From assembly GCA_951799405.1 (NCBI GenBank), contig OX637337.1, forward strand, positions 16,180,347 through 16,244,346: 64,000 bases of DNA. Reading direction: 5' to 3'. Both the position numbers and the translations under genes were made by a program. This document shows, piece after piece, positions 10,687 to 21,730 of this stretch. The notes beneath the pieces are model-generated. The model was not told the DNA's origin, did not search any database, and saw nothing but the letters and a program-made list of their open reading frames with translations. This stretch comes from Agapetus fuscipes. Its lineage: Eukaryota; Arthropoda; Insecta; Trichoptera; Glossosomatidae. The stretch's first letter is position 1. Each line of letters starts with the position of its first letter.

Positions 10687-10882
10687 AGGCAGACTACCGA
10701 AACTGTAAAAAAATGGTTCACTCTGCTAATGCCACTCCTGTTCCGGGAAAGGCCGGCAAAAGTAAATGTTAATCTGGGGTTCGATTTTTTTATTTTGTAA
10801 ATACACATGCAGCATGTGTAAGCGCGAACTAGCCGGAGTCTGCGTTTGGGCATGCATTACATTTTAATATATATTTGCAAGT
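10687..10882 (+). repeat. LINE-1 3' end copy
   Basis: ATGGTTCACTCTGC, AAGGCCGGCAAAAG and GCATGTGTAAGCGCGAAC boxes in order. The terminal pentamer tract is lost. Confidence 0.82.
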
Positions 10883-11147
10883 TGATCATAGCGTCTCAGT
10901 TTACATCAATGTAATAATTGTATTGGCGTGGCGAGTGAGCCTCAAACGGGAAAAAACATTTATTTATATTTGTTTTTTTCCATCATAGCTGAGAAATAAC
11001 TGAAGACATTTTTTTACGTCGACTGTCGACGTCGACTTGAGTTTAAGCTCAAGAAGTGATGCAGAATCAGTGGCACGTTGGACACGAACGAAATAGTCAT
11101 TATGTAAAACAAACAATAAATGAAATACAATACAAAAATTAATACGA

Positions 11148-11220
11148 GCATTTAGCCGTTAACATTGCGGATAAACCGTCAGTTTTTCTGTCCTTGCATA
11201 TTTCTTTCATTGCATACAGA
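11148..11220 (-). pseudogene. LINE-1 ORF C-terminal remnant
   Basis: Reverse complement resembles the last codons of the ORF at 34128-35387 (KDRKKWRLICNV-like, here decayed). No LINE-1 tail is attached on the expected side. Confidence 0.4.
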
Positions 11221-11503
11221 TTTATAATAGTTTTCTGTATTTTTTCATAAAAACTCTTTTATTATATCTCTGGATAAACCACTCATTCGCTAGAATAATA
11301 AAAACAGAAGTTAAAACTTCTAAAATACGAATGAAAGATAGGGATTGTCAATAATCTAAAAGTTTTTTTCTTTTACACGATATAACTGCGTAACTCTAGC
11401 CGCCTTTACTTAAAACAGGTGAACAAAAATCACATTATGTGTAGCTTGGTTGCGTGACTGTCCAAATAAAATGTATGGTCCTAAGTTTAGTATTTTATTG
11501 TAA
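11221..11503. other. No feature recognised
   Basis: AT-rich spacer. Nothing matches other repeats in the window. Confidence 0.45.
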
Positions 11504-11760
11504 TCTATCTATAATCTATAATCTAAGCTGCAAGGATATGTAAGCATTTAAGGCTCATATGAAATGCATGCCTACAGACAGGCACATGTAGGTTCGCGCC
11601 TACACATTCTGCATGTGTGCATACAAATAAAGAAAACCTCACATGGACATAAACCTTGCAACTCCTGCCGCCGTTCCCTGAACCGGGGTGGCATTGGCAA
11701 AAGTGAACCGATTTTTACAGCACGGGTGGTCAGCCTCGTACCAACCTATCAGTCAAGGAG
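11504..11760 (-). repeat. LINE-1 3' end copy, near twin of 18514-18771
   Basis: The tail starts CTATAATCTATAATCTAAGCTG and ends CCTATCAGTCAAGGAG. It differs from the copy at 18514-18771 by very few bases (one is GACAGGCACATG versus GACAGCACATG), so both come from one young subfamily. Confidence 0.9.
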
Positions 11761-11924
11761 CATTGTAAGATAAATATAAATTACCTCTATATAGGTAGTA
11801 TTTGAATATAGCTTAAAATCGTTCTAGAACTGACATTCTTTGATGATAAAAAATATTTAAAGCGTGAGGATTACAAACAAAAAGGGAACAATAAAAATTC
11901 TTAATTTTCACATTTCGAACGTAT

Positions 11925-12000
11925 TATTCTTTAGATTTGAACCTGGTAACTTTTGATATCAAACCCGACTCGTTAACCACTATATTAATCACGATGAAGT
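11925..12000 (-). repeat. tRNA-like SINE head remnant
   Basis: ATTTGAACCTGG (reverse B box) then CTCGTTAACCACTATATTA, an A-box-like end. This is the usual minus-strand look of a SINE-2-type head. Confidence 0.4.
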
Positions 12001-12189
12001 CGAAGGCTATCTTAATGTTTTCATATTAAATTCTGATTTAAAAAAAAGAGAAAAAAAAAAAAAAAAATGTTGTCCTCAGCTGTGTCGGGGTTTCCTGACA
12101 AACGTAAAATTTCTTGAAAACCTCATTTAAAGTTCCTGAATGGCCTCGGCCAGAAATTGAATCCGAAGATCGCCCCGTGGTGACACCAC

Positions 12190-13070
12190 TCTTAATTTCT
12201 CCTCACATTCTTCATTGTTCTTTATTTGTCCTCAGCTTCCCTGTTTTTTACCTTATTTTTCCTTACTTTTCTTATTTCTGAGCCTTTCTCAGTTTTCTAA
12301 TCCATTTTCAAAATTTCCGTTTTTTCTTGAATCAGTTTTGAATCAGAAGAATTTTTTCCTCAGAATCCTCATTTTGACGCTGTTTCTATTTTTTTTCAAC
12401 TTTCCAAAGATTTCTCATTGTCTTATTGTCTCAATTTACTTAATTATTATTTTTATATTTGCAAGTTTCCTAATTTTCTTCAAGCTTAGTTTTCTCAATT
12501 TTTCTCATTTTAGCTCTGATCCCTCATTTTTTCCAATGTTAAAATATTTTTTCCTCAGTTTCATCACTTTTCTTACTTCATAGTTGTTCTGTCTTTTTTA
12601 TTATTCATTAGTTTTCTTATTCTTCCCATTCCGAATTTTTACTAGAATTCTTATTTTTTACTTACCTTTATCTCAGTCATAACTTATTCCCTGGTTTACC
12701 TAGTATTCCTCACAAATCCTCAACTTCCCTCTTCGTTCACAGTTTACGCATTTCTTTTAATATTTCCTCATATTACTTTAATTAATCATTCTTATTTTAT
12801 CACAGAACAACAATTAACTCTCAGTTTTCCCCTTATTTATTCCTCAAATTTTCTTTTTTCTTATTTTTAGTTTACCCTCCACTTCCCCACGTTTTTCCTC
12901 AATAAACTTTTCTGCGGATTACCAGCGAAACAATTCATTAATTTTCTCTTTTTTCTCGCTCTTCCTTTTCCACTACTAATAAGCATTTCAATTTATTAAA
13001 CTTTTTCCCTTCATACTTCTTTTATTTCGGAAAAACAAGAAAAAACTTTTCCGTGAAATTTCTTTATTGA
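12190..13070. repeat. Pyrimidine-rich, strand-asymmetric low-complexity tract
   Basis: Nearly 900 bases strongly enriched in T and C on the plus strand, with degenerate TCCTCAG, TTTTCTTA and CTCAGTTTTC words repeated irregularly. The frame at 12215-12583 is a composition artefact rich in F, L and S. It may be a decayed simple repeat. Confidence 0.6.
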
Positions 13071-13654
13071 AGCACTTGAAATTGAGAAAAAAATAACAAT
13101 GCGCCAAAACTGACAAACAAAACAAAACCATTTAAAATTAATAAATATCACAAAAAATATAAGAGCCCATATTTACAAAAAATAGCATTCCGTTAATATT
13201 GCTTGCTTTAATGGATCAACAATGGACACGGCACAAATTCCAAAGACAAAAAATAATGTGAAGTCACTCGAACTAGTCGCTAGGTGAAAAGGCTAACAAA
13301 TATTTTATTAGTTACTGCTAAGAAACATAGTCACATAGACCGGTGACGTTTGGGCGCCGGGAAAAATATAATTTTTCAAATTTTGTGCCGAGTCTGATCA
13401 GAACTTACAGATTACAAGCCCGTTTTGTTAACAACGTGACTAAGGACCGATCAATTTACGAGTATAACACATTCTATCAACATTTCACAAATCTGATGAA
13501 GCCATACTTTCTCGGTCATCTTTTTCCTTCCACAATTCTACCGTATTTTCAAAACTGCTAGATAACAATCACGTATCTACATTTCAATGCATTTTTAAAC
13601 TTCCGATCAAACCCCGTGTGTGAATACCGCTTGTAAGCCCTTCCAAAGGCGATA
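13071..13654. other. No feature recognised
   Basis: A 72-codon frame at 13343-13561 has no resemblance I can name. Otherwise AT-rich spacer. Confidence 0.35.
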
Positions 13655-13740
13655 TTGCGGAATGGGGAATCGATCCCGGATTCCCAGCAGACCACGCTAT
13701 ACGATAACCACTTGACCAAGTGCGTATAATGTAAACTTGT
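13655..13740 (-). repeat. tRNA-like SINE head remnant
   Basis: GGGAATCGATCCCGGATTCC contains a reverse B box. ATAACCACTTGACCAAGTG follows at the A-box position. No full tRNA fold could be drawn. Confidence 0.45.
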
Positions 13741-13849
13741 ATGTGAGAGCAAACACGTTTTCGATTTCACAACCAATCCGATATATCGCCGTAACTTCTT
13801 CCACTTCGTGTTTTTGAACATCGACAAAAAGAGAGAATGTATGAAAAAG

Positions 13850-14220
13850 TTTATGTGACTCCGAGTAAAATGAAATAAGTAATGCAAGGCCCGAAAGAAA
13901 TGGCAGTTGATCTGCAATGTTGGCGGCTAGTGCTCTTAATTGAAATTAAATTGAATGCATTTTTACTTTTTCCGTTAGCTTCTAGTCCACATTTCTGTAT
14001 ATTTTTTGTTATTTGACTAATACGTTGGTGGAAGGCTAACCCACATACTGTAAAAATTTGGGTCACATTTACCAATGCCACTCCGGTCTCAGGGATGGGG
14101 AGCAGGAGATGCAAGGTTTATGTTCACGAGAGATTTGTTTTTTTTTGTGAGTGCTCATGCAGCTTGTGTTATTGCGAAATTACACGTGTCTGCCATTGGA
14201 CGTGCATTGGATATAAGAAT
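13850..14220 (+). mobile_element. LINE-1, 5'-truncated, with ORF remnant
   Basis: Starts in decayed last codons of the LINE-1 ORF (AAATGGCAGTTGATCTGCAA, TGTTGGCGGCTAG). It continues through the 3' UTR and then the tail from TTGACTAATACGTTGGTGG to GCATTGGATATAAG. This physically links the dispersed tail to the RT ORF. Confidence 0.8.
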
Positions 14221-15152
14221 ATTATATTTTTGAAAAGAATTACACTTCTAATTCACGCGCCACATTATTTTCCCTTCCATCCAGCTTTTCCCTACCATCT
14301 CTTGTTACTTCCATTCGCTGCGTTATTTCAGACAGCCGGGTGTTCCTCCATCCTTTTCAGCGAGGTGGTGCCCTCTGCTTGTAGCGCTAAGTATATGAAT
14401 AGCGCAAATTCGATAACAATGTATGTGTAATGAATACAAATGATTTCTTCACCCCGAGTATAAAAGAATGCGAAAATCTCACCTCGATTGCGTAAATTCA
14501 AAATGTTTGAAATAAACGACAGCACTCCTAAGGAGTGATTTAGTTTTCATACATTTTTTTCAATTTACTCGATCACGGTGAGTGTACGCAATGTTTTATA
14601 CTAGGGGCACAGCTCCCATCTATACACGTTAACAATGTCTAAGACAGTGCATAGATAAATTATTATTCATATACAAGTTGAGCTTTGTTATGAATTTTGA
14701 ATGTTATATACAGACATCTAGCGCCGGATGGGTGAAACTTTTTTTTACTTTTAAATAAAAGCTAATGGAAAAATTTTGGTAGGTATATTTGTATTTTTTT
14801 GGTTGAACAAACTACCTTTACTTCATAAACAAAGATAGTTTGTTCAACTTCATTTTATAAATAGTAACGATAACGTTGTACAGGAGTTAAGTACTTACAG
14901 TAAAAGATAATACTTTTAGTTTCATAAAAAAATTATAATGCAAAAATAAACTTGTATCTTCCCCGAAATAATTTACTGCCGTATCTAATTGCATTATAAT
15001 TTCAGGCACATGGAAGGTATGTTTGCGAAGCGACGTGGCAGTGTGTTGCCAGTGAAGTCCCCCACCCTCTCTTTCGGGAACAGGGGAAAGAGTGAAATCG
15101 ATCGCACATAGTCTATGGCCAACCCGACGCTTTTATTGCGAATGAGCTGTAA
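14221..15152. other. Unassigned; contains a small inverted repeat
   Basis: GTTGAACAAACTA at about 14800 pairs with TAGTTTGTTCAAC near 14848 (13-bp perfect stem, loop of about 22). No gene or family match elsewhere in this stretch. Confidence 0.45.
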
Positions 15153-15385
15153 TGCAAGTTGCAAAAATAAATTGTCATTTGAGATTAATGCTGAAATAAT
15201 GCATTCCAGTGATTTATCACAAAATGGCACTATAAGCATTATCTTACTGTTATAGTAGTTAATGAAGGCCCACAAGTAAACAAACACGCGCAAGTTCGCG
15301 TGTACACATGCTGCATTTGCACCTACAATTTTATACAAAATCCAAGCCTCTAATGAACATAAAATATGAAACTCTTGTCACCCTT
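15153..15385 (-). repeat. LINE-1 3' end, interrupted
   Basis: The end (GCAAGTTGCAAAAATAAATT) and the rest (CCCACAAGTAAACAAACACG onward) are separated by about 75 bp of unrelated sequence, probably a small insertion. Confidence 0.65.
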
Positions 15386-15544
15386 TTCTCAAAATTTGAG
15401 TATTTATAAAAAAAACACTCTTACTTTATTCACTTCGACTTTTTTTACAATATAATGAAAAACAGCTGTATAGATTTTTCATAAATATAGTATATGAAAA
15501 CACAGAAAAGCACGTTCTCTTTGCTATCACATATTTTTTCTATT

Positions 15545-15592
15545 ATACGAAAATCCTAGATTACCGCATTTGGTTCTATACGACTTAGGTTG
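15545..15592. repeat. Single arm of a foldback MITE
   Basis: AAAATCCTAGATTACCGCAT and TTCTATACGACT match the right arm of the foldback at 24888-25034. Confidence 0.45.
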
Positions 15593-15683
15593 AACTCAAA
15601 TTGGAAATTCCTGTAAATTGAACATGGCACATATTTCAGATGCAAGACAATTGTGACGTAACATTGCCAGGTTTCTAGAAAAA

Positions 15684-15687
<4 letters not shown>

Positions 15688-15721
<34 letters not shown>
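15688..15721. repeat. (TA)n microsatellite
   Basis: About 15 uninterrupted TA units following CATACA. Confidence 0.95.
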
Positions 15722-15724
<3 letters not shown>

Positions 15725-16213
15725 GTCATTAGTTCCTAAGGAATCTAGTCAGAATGCGACCGAAGTATGAAGCACCGGCCGAGAAAAAGTGCTGAGTTTA
15801 TTGAATAAAAAATACTTGAAACTCAAAATTATCCAAAATTTACTACCAGCTTTAAAAATTGAATTGTTTTCGACAATTCCGAACATTTTTGATGTCCCAA
15901 ATTTCCCTCGCAAGTGAAGAAAGAAATGTAATTTTATTCTCTAACGTATCTTTGATGCCTTTTTTACGGTTCGTTTTACAGTCCAAAAAAAAAAAAGTTG
16001 ATCATCACAACGGGCGGAGAAATCGTAGCGATTTTTATGTGCGAAAACAACGAAAATACGAACGCTAATTCCGCTGGTACTTAATCAATTTATTATTCGA
16101 ATCGGTTGGCGCAAAAATGTTAACTCTGGGTCGGGTTTTTGCCGGAGCTATAACACGGATTAAAGAGAAAGTCTTGGACTGAAGAAGAAGAAGCGGTCGC
16201 ATTAGGCGACAGG
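15722..16213. other. No feature recognised
   Basis: Contains a 69-codon frame (15859-16068) over an A-run; no known domain. CCCAAATTTCCC-type texture only. Confidence 0.4.
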
Positions 16214-16447
16214 CGAATAGTACCTATTTACTTCTACAGCTAAGGGGGCCGGTATTACGCCAACCGCTTCAGTTGAAGTAGAGGTTTCCTAGCTCCTGAG
16301 GGGGCTAGGGCTAATTTAGGCTGAGTAAATCTTGCCGGTAGTTTATTTTGGGTTTGAAATAAACAACAAAACGGGAAATCATTTCTGAAACCCTCGGTGG
16401 TATTCGAACCCGAGCTTTCGGCGTAGAATCTAAACACTAACTGGGCC
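16214..16447 (-). mobile_element. tRNA-derived SINE-1
   Basis: Body (GCCAACCGCTTCAGTTGAAG, GAGTAAATCTTGCCGG, GGGTTTGAAATAAAC), then a reverse B box (GTATTCGAACCCGAG). The A-box end is degraded to CACTAACTGGGCC. Confidence 0.8.
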
Positions 16448-16504
16448 CGTACAATTTTGAGAGCATTTTTGAAAATAAAAAGTTAATTTTTAAGAGTATT
16501 TAAC

Positions 16505-16592
16505 AAAAAAAAACTGTGCTTCGCTGTGAATTGACCCCACTACTTTCTGGATACTCAGCGTTAACCACTAAACTACGACCCGTAGGAAATAA
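16505..16592 (-). repeat. tRNA-like SINE head remnant
   Basis: GTGAATTGACCCCACTAC then GCGTTAACCACTAAACTACG fits a reversed SINE-2-type head in spacing. The B box is weak. Confidence 0.35.
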
Positions 16593-16819
16593 ACTTGGTA
16601 AAGTATTTCAATACGTAGTCATTATGAATGGAGAGTTGTTTGAATGGGACAGTAAGTTGTGTTCAGTGTTTGGTTCGATATAACAGTAATACTGTCGTCT
16701 CATTTGATAGTAACAAGAAATGACATTAGTTCGTGCCCCCTCTTCTAGTAGTCTACTGTACATGACGTGTTCACAAAATTATAAGACAAATCAGTATGAT
16801 TTTGTTACATATGAAGTAA

Positions 16820-16925
16820 TTTTGATGGTTTGGGCATCTAGAAAGAATGGATGATGAGCAACTGACAATAAGAGTTAACCAAGGGATCATCAAACGTATA
16901 CTGGAAGGGGACGACCGAAGATTTT
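16820..16925 (+). pseudogene. LINE-2 RT C-terminal fragment
   Basis: Reads FGHLERMDDEQLT after a W, matching the WFxHLERxxDEQLTKKV stretch of the LINE-2 fragments at 33238 and 41878. It then runs out of frame. Confidence 0.6.
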
Positions 16926-17104
16926 TGTTATCGCTACACTGTGACCTTTCACACAGCGCTCTCTGTTGCTGAAGTTATTTCCTTTTTCCATTTCCCCTGT
17001 CGGGTTTCCCTAAAATAGGCGATCAGCTCGACGTACAGGTCCTTCGCAATTCGGTTGCCAGTCCATTTATGTTTTCCAGCCAGGACATCTGTCTCCTACC
17101 GGGC

Positions 17105-17447
17105 ACTCGTACGCAACGCAACGCAAACGCAACTAAGCTACACATATAGTGTAACTTTTTGCCGCGTTATCCCCGAAGGGGTCGCATGTGGCGAGTTGAA
17201 CCTTTTTATTTTTACAGGTAAGGGGGCCGGCCTTACGCCAACCACTTCAGTTGAAGTGGAGGTTTCCCAGCTCCCGAGAATGCTGGTACTCATTTCTTGT
17301 GAAGGATGAGTAAACCTTGCCGGTATTTTATTTTGGGGTTTGAAATAAACACCGAAACGGGAAATCATTTCTGACACCCTCGGTGGGATTCGAACCCGAG
17401 CAATCGGCATGGAATGCAAGCACTCTACCACCTGAGCTATCGACCGG
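17105..17447 (-). mobile_element. tRNA-derived SINE-1, full-length reference copy
   Basis: Most complete copy. The minus strand has a head GGTCGATAGCTCAGGTGGTA (A box), a perfect B box GGTTCGAATCC, TGTCAGAAATGATTTCCCGT and GTGTTTATTTCAAACC. A central GAAACCTCCACTTCAACTG and a 3' CGTTGCG repeat follow. Pol III-transcribed tRNA-derived SINEs have this layout. It lacks any coding capacity and depends on a LINE partner. Confidence 0.88.
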
Positions 17448-18089
17448 ACTCGTCGCCCCTCAATATTCCCCTTGAACATAAGTTAGCGAACGTGGTATTT
17501 TTTTACCTGCAGTATATGCCCCAGTTGTGGAATCTTCCAAACTTTGATACTTTACAAAAACTCCCTGTCAACTCTAGCTCGCCTCAGGTTGCCTTGTCTG
17601 TCCAGGAAATTGTAAGCATAACGAACTTATGGCTGAATTAAACGTGATAGCACTTCCGCATTTCATACACAACCCTTCCTTTACCCCAACAGTATATTAT
17701 TGACCGCCAAATCAAGAAAAAAGAAGCGTTGTGACACCATTCCATCGATTCAGAGATGGGGGAATACGTTTCCCTGATTACAAGACATCCTCACATCCAT
17801 CAACAAATTTAGGTTATTAAAAATAAGTTTCAACATTTTTTTAATTAAAAGATCTGTCTTGAAACCTCGTGATCACACCGTGTGTATCAGCTTTATATAC
17901 ATAGATAGAAGAAGGTGGTATACACTGTGCTGGAGAGACGCAGCATTTGTGACAGCTATTAAACATTCTCAGATTATTGCAAACAAACAAGGAAATTATT
18001 GTGAACTAGAGGGATATTCCTAACAGATGTGACAAGGACAATTTTTTCTTCAAATAAGAATACTATGATAACTAAGTAAAAAACATGTA
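17448..18089. other. No feature recognised
   Basis: Mixed spacer. A 75-codon frame (17414-17641) begins inside the SINE and shows no known domain. Confidence 0.4.
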
Positions 18090-18392
18090 AATCCGGTTGC
18101 TGGAATGCCTGGATTCCATACTGAAGATTGGGTTCGGTTCTCACCAAGTGTGTCAGAAATGATTTCCCGTATCGGCTTAACTTCAAACCCAAAAATAAAA
18201 TACAGGAACTACCACTTACTTGCGTTCACAAGAAATGAGAAAGTCTTCCGGGATCAGGGAAAATCCGATTTCAAGAAAAATCGCCGGCGTAAGGTTGGCC
18301 GCTTTATCTGTAAAAATAAATACGTTCCAAACGCCGCCGTCGGGAACAACGCATTTAAATGTTTGCGAAAGATTGTGTTGCGTTTATGTACA
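18090..18392 (+). mobile_element. tRNA-derived SINE-1, diverged
   Basis: Decayed head, then TGTCAGAAATGATTTCCCGT, CTTCAAACCCAAAAATAAAA, GCCGGCGTAAGGTTGGCCGC and TAAAAATAAATACG, in SINE-1 order on the plus strand. The A and B boxes are damaged. Confidence 0.7.
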
Positions 18393-18513
18393 ACATTCTC
18401 CGAATGATTCCTGTGAAGTTTGTAAAAAAAAAAATGTTCGAATTTTTTTTCTAACTACATGTTTGGAAAATGTTGTTGCCCATGCCTTACTATACAACTC
18501 AATCAATTAAGAC

Positions 18514-18935
18514 TCTATATCTATAATCTATAATCTAAGCTGCAAGGATATGTAAGCATTTAAGGCTCATATGAAATGCATGCCTACAGACAGCACATGT
18601 AGGTTCGCGCCTACACATTCTGCATGTGTGCATACAAATAAAGAAAACCTCACATGGACATAAACCTTGCAACTCCTGCCGCCGTTCCCTGAACCGGGGT
18701 GGCATTGGCAAAAGTGAACCGATTTTTACAGCACGGGTGGTCAGTCTCGTACCAACCTATCAGTCAAGGAGTACAAAAAATTATAAATGATGTACATAAA
18801 TTCATAATGAGACACATTACAAATTAAAATTAAAATTAAACTTAATATTACACTTAGAATTAATGCCCTAGCCGCCATTGTTGCAAATCAACCGCCATTC
18901 CTTTCGGTCTTTGCATACTTCTTTCAAGTTTCAGA
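18514..18935 (-). mobile_element. LINE-1, 5'-truncated, with ORF remnant
   Basis: Tail at 18514-18771, a short 3' UTR, then decayed ORF end at about 18866-18935 (reverse reads as AAAGGAATGGCGGTTGATTT, the KEWRLIC-equivalent codons). Tail nearly identical to 11504-11760. Confidence 0.82.
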
Positions 18936-19547
18936 AAACACAGTTTACCCTCGAAATAGATTGTGTGAAGTTTTATGTCGATCGGATCGGAGTACAAACA
19001 TATTTTCAGCCCAGTGTTGCTAAGGCTTAAGGCGCCACATTACTGATATATCTATAAAGGTCAACAGTCAGCAAAAACCAAGCAGTTTCATTAGTCCATA
19101 TCAGCCGCATCAGATCGCTTTAACTCCTCTCGGGTAAGTTGCAAACAGTCCGCTGTGTCGCTACAACCACATTAATTACAGCAGCCATTGTCGGCAGCGG
19201 CTTTGTGTCGCAAATCTTGTAAAATGGAACACTCCAGATGTCGAGTGTAGCCTGCAGATTGTATAGCACGACTCCAACAGGGGAAGAACAGAAGGCCATC
19301 CAGCATTAATCTCGCGTAATTACACCCGGTTATCGGTGCAGACAAAACGTAAACAATCGATACAGGCAAAGACGTGAAAGACAAAGAGAGGAAGGCGCGA
19401 TTGTTAATGCCATTTTTCACTTGCCCTTTACACCCCAATAGTATCTCAATTTTTAGAAAACCTCAATATTGGTTGAAAAATTTTGGCGATCCTTTTTGTT
19501 GATAAGTTTTTTAGTTGATAAGATATTTATTTGGATTTAGCTAATGG
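18936..19547. other. No feature recognised
   Basis: Higher-GC patch at 19080-19440 with an 88-codon minus frame (19172-19438) that has no family resemblance. Confidence 0.4.
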
Positions 19548-19632
19548 CGTAGTTCGATGGATAGTTTAGTTGGTGGAATGCATGCATTCTATGCCATAGG
19601 GCTGAGGTTCGATCAACACCAATGTATGATCT
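19548..19632 (+). mobile_element. SINE-1 head, interrupted by LINE-1
   Basis: GATGGATAGTTTAGTTGGTG (A box), GCATGCATTCTATGCC and GGTTCGATCAACACC (B-box-like). The body is missing because a LINE-1 end begins immediately after. Confidence 0.65.
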
Positions 19633-19634
19633 AT

Positions 19635-19830
19635 GTTACACAGATAAATTAACGTTTAAGACTCATATTAAATATATGCCCTTAAGCTTGAGCTCGTACA
19701 TACACATAGGGCTGACGTTTGCAAGGCTAACCAATTTTATTTTTTTAAGGTGATAAAACTTCACATGTACGTAAGCCTTGAAACTCCTGCCGCCTTTCCT
19801 TGAAACCGGGGTGGCATTGGCAAAAGTGAA
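19635..19830 (-). repeat. LINE-1 3' end copy
   Basis: From GATAAATTAACGTTTAAGAC to GGCATTGGCAAAAGTGAAAC. The proximal edge is cut by the RT fragment at 19838. Confidence 0.75.
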
Positions 19831-19837
19831 ACTTAGC

Positions 19838-19977
19838 TGTAATAAATCATTAAACCGAGTGATATTTGAAAATGATCTCAATATAAACAGGCATCTATTA
19901 CATGATTGTAAGGGCGTCCGTCAGGGTGCCGTACTCTCCCCGTTGCTACTCGTTATTTTTACTGCTTGTCTTAAGTA
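19838..19977 (+). pseudogene. LINE RT domain fragment (motif B)
   Basis: A short frame contains KGVRQGAVLSPLLLVIF, the motif B signature of LINE-type reverse transcriptases. The frame stops about 20 bases later; motifs A and C are absent. The sequence differs from LINE-1, which has GVRQGCVMSPWLFN. Confidence 0.75.
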
Positions 19978-20752
19978 ATTTCCAACCGTAATATTTCTCC
20001 ATTCTTCATTTTCAAAGGAACGTGAAACATGCCTGCGCGAGATACCGGGGGAGGGGCAGGTTTTCATTTCGCCTTTCATCCCCAGTCCTCCCACCCTTGT
20101 GGGGACACCTGGAGCTTTGTGGCAAAACTGAGGGAGCTATTTCCGTATTCACAACCGAAACTGCCATCAGTAACAGTGTAATGCTTAGAAAAACACTCTA
20201 GCTTTGGTAAGTATAGACAAATATATGAAAAGAGTTTGATAAATAAATTAATTATGCTCAGATGGATCGAGTCATCATGCCAGAGTCAAACCCATGATGT
20301 CCGTTAAACGCCAAAAAATGGTATATTTCGCCCACGTAATGAGGAATAACAAGTATGGAATCATGCACGTCATTACAAGGAATCCAGATCCAAGGAGAAC
20401 AAACTGGTTTCTTTAAGTTACGGTTTTGGCAAAAGCACGATATCCCTCTTTTTTGTGGCAGCTACGTCGAATCAGAAAAAAATACTGAACGCAGCAGCCG
20501 ATTGAAATGCCGTTACTTTCAACATTGGAGGATGACTGAGAAAGAAGAAGAAATATATGTGTTATAATGTGTGCGTGCCTGGAATCTTTGAGCAAGCGCT
20601 AATACGTAATTACTAATCGTAAGTACTAGTGGAAGAGTAGCGTAATAACGTAACTAGTCTCTCTTTAGAACATTCCCGTTCTATTCGTATGTGAGACGGG
20701 ATTTGCTCGAAACACTCAAGTCAATTTTAACTTAAAGAAGCGTCATTCGTTT
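19978..20752. other. Unassigned
   Basis: CCGTATTCACAACCGAAACTG at about 20142 resembles a Harbinger terminus, but no partner end was found. A 70-codon frame at 20355-20567 is unrecognised. Confidence 0.3.
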
Positions 20753-20880
20753 CTAAGGCCCGATATTTTTAACGCTGGCATAGCGACCATAGCGAAAAGG
20801 ACGCTCTTATGTCAATCGTTTGGGCAGTTTTTTTTCAGTTTTAAGTCACATATGCTAACGTTTAAAATACCGGGCCTAAA
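20753..20880. mobile_element. Small terminal-inverted-repeat MITE
   Basis: TAAGGCCCGATATTTTTAACG at the left pairs imperfectly with CGTTTAAAATACCGGGCCTA at the right over about 20 bp. Body about 85 bp, no coding. Superfamily unclear. Confidence 0.5.
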
Positions 20881-21271
20881 TATTACTTTTGAAATGGATT
20901 TTACCACTCTCAATTCTAGTAGAGACTAAGGGTATGTTGTAGAATACGGGGGAGGTAGGTATGTGATGGAAAGTTGGGGGGACCTTTCCCTGATTGCACT
21001 CATTGAAGCGGCGCCTCATACAGGGGGGAAGAAAAGGGGTGTCTTCCTGCCGAGAAAGGAATGCCTTAATGCTGGATAAATGTGGAACGAGACAAGAAAT
21101 GAATGAAATTGAAGCTTGACATCAATGTAGTTCAAGCAAGCTGTTCAACTATATATAATGAATCAAAGCCATTTCAATTGCAAATATCATCCTGTGGCTT
21201 CAATAACTTTTATGGTCGAATAGGTAGCATTGGAATTTGGATAGTAGTGTAGCATTAAGAAATACTAAAGT
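20881..21271. other. No feature recognised
   Basis: G-rich patch at 20950-21040. No frame or repeat match. Confidence 0.4.
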
Positions 21272-21528
21272 ATCTATAATCCATGTATAATCTGAGTTGC
21301 AAAGATTTATAGACATGAAAGGCTTATATTTATTGCACATCCAAAAGCATACACGTGTAAGTTCGCGCTAACACATGCTGCATGTGTATTTACAAAATAA
21401 GCCGAACCTCACATTAACATAAACTTTGCAACTCCTGCCGCCTTTCCCTTAAAGTGAAATGGCAAAAGTGAACGAAGTTTTTCGAGCACGGGACGTCACG
21501 CTAACACCAACCCATTAGTCAAGGAACA
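21272..21528 (-). repeat. LINE-1 3' end copy
   Basis: From CTATAATCCATGTATAATCT to CCATTAGTCAAGGAACATT, with CACATGCTGCATGTG intact. Confidence 0.82.
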
Positions 21529-21639
21529 TTCAAATACCGAGATGTGGACCGTCGGTTATAAATTGAGAATTGTAATGGAAATAAAACAATTAGGGCAAAG
21601 AATAAAACAGCCTCGTTTGAATTATAGAAAGGACCAATT

Positions 21640-21730
21640 CTTAATCAAGAACCAGTTGCTCTAACGCTGGATGAACCTGCGGTGACTGGTCTTATTTAAA
21701 AATATTGAACCCAGCGTAGAGCATATTTAT
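21640..21730 (-). repeat. SINE-2 body fragment
   Basis: GGTGACTGGTCTTATTTAAA then GAACCCAGCGTAGAGCAT parallels CAGTGACTGGTTTTAGGTAA and GAACTCAGCGCAGAGCAT in SINE-2 at 36440-36702. Confidence 0.6.

Noticed and set aside
12215..12583. 122-codon plus-strand frame
   Set aside because: F/L/S-only composition caused by the pyrimidine tract; no domain and no stop pressure in T-rich DNA.
17105..17447. Genuine tRNA gene on the minus strand
   Set aside because: A and B boxes are good, but the cloverleaf does not close and the head is attached to the repeated SINE-1 body.
20142..20165. Second Harbinger terminus (CCGTATTCACAACCGAAACTG)
   Set aside because: No inverted partner within several kilobases and only a partial match to the ends of 7944-9104.
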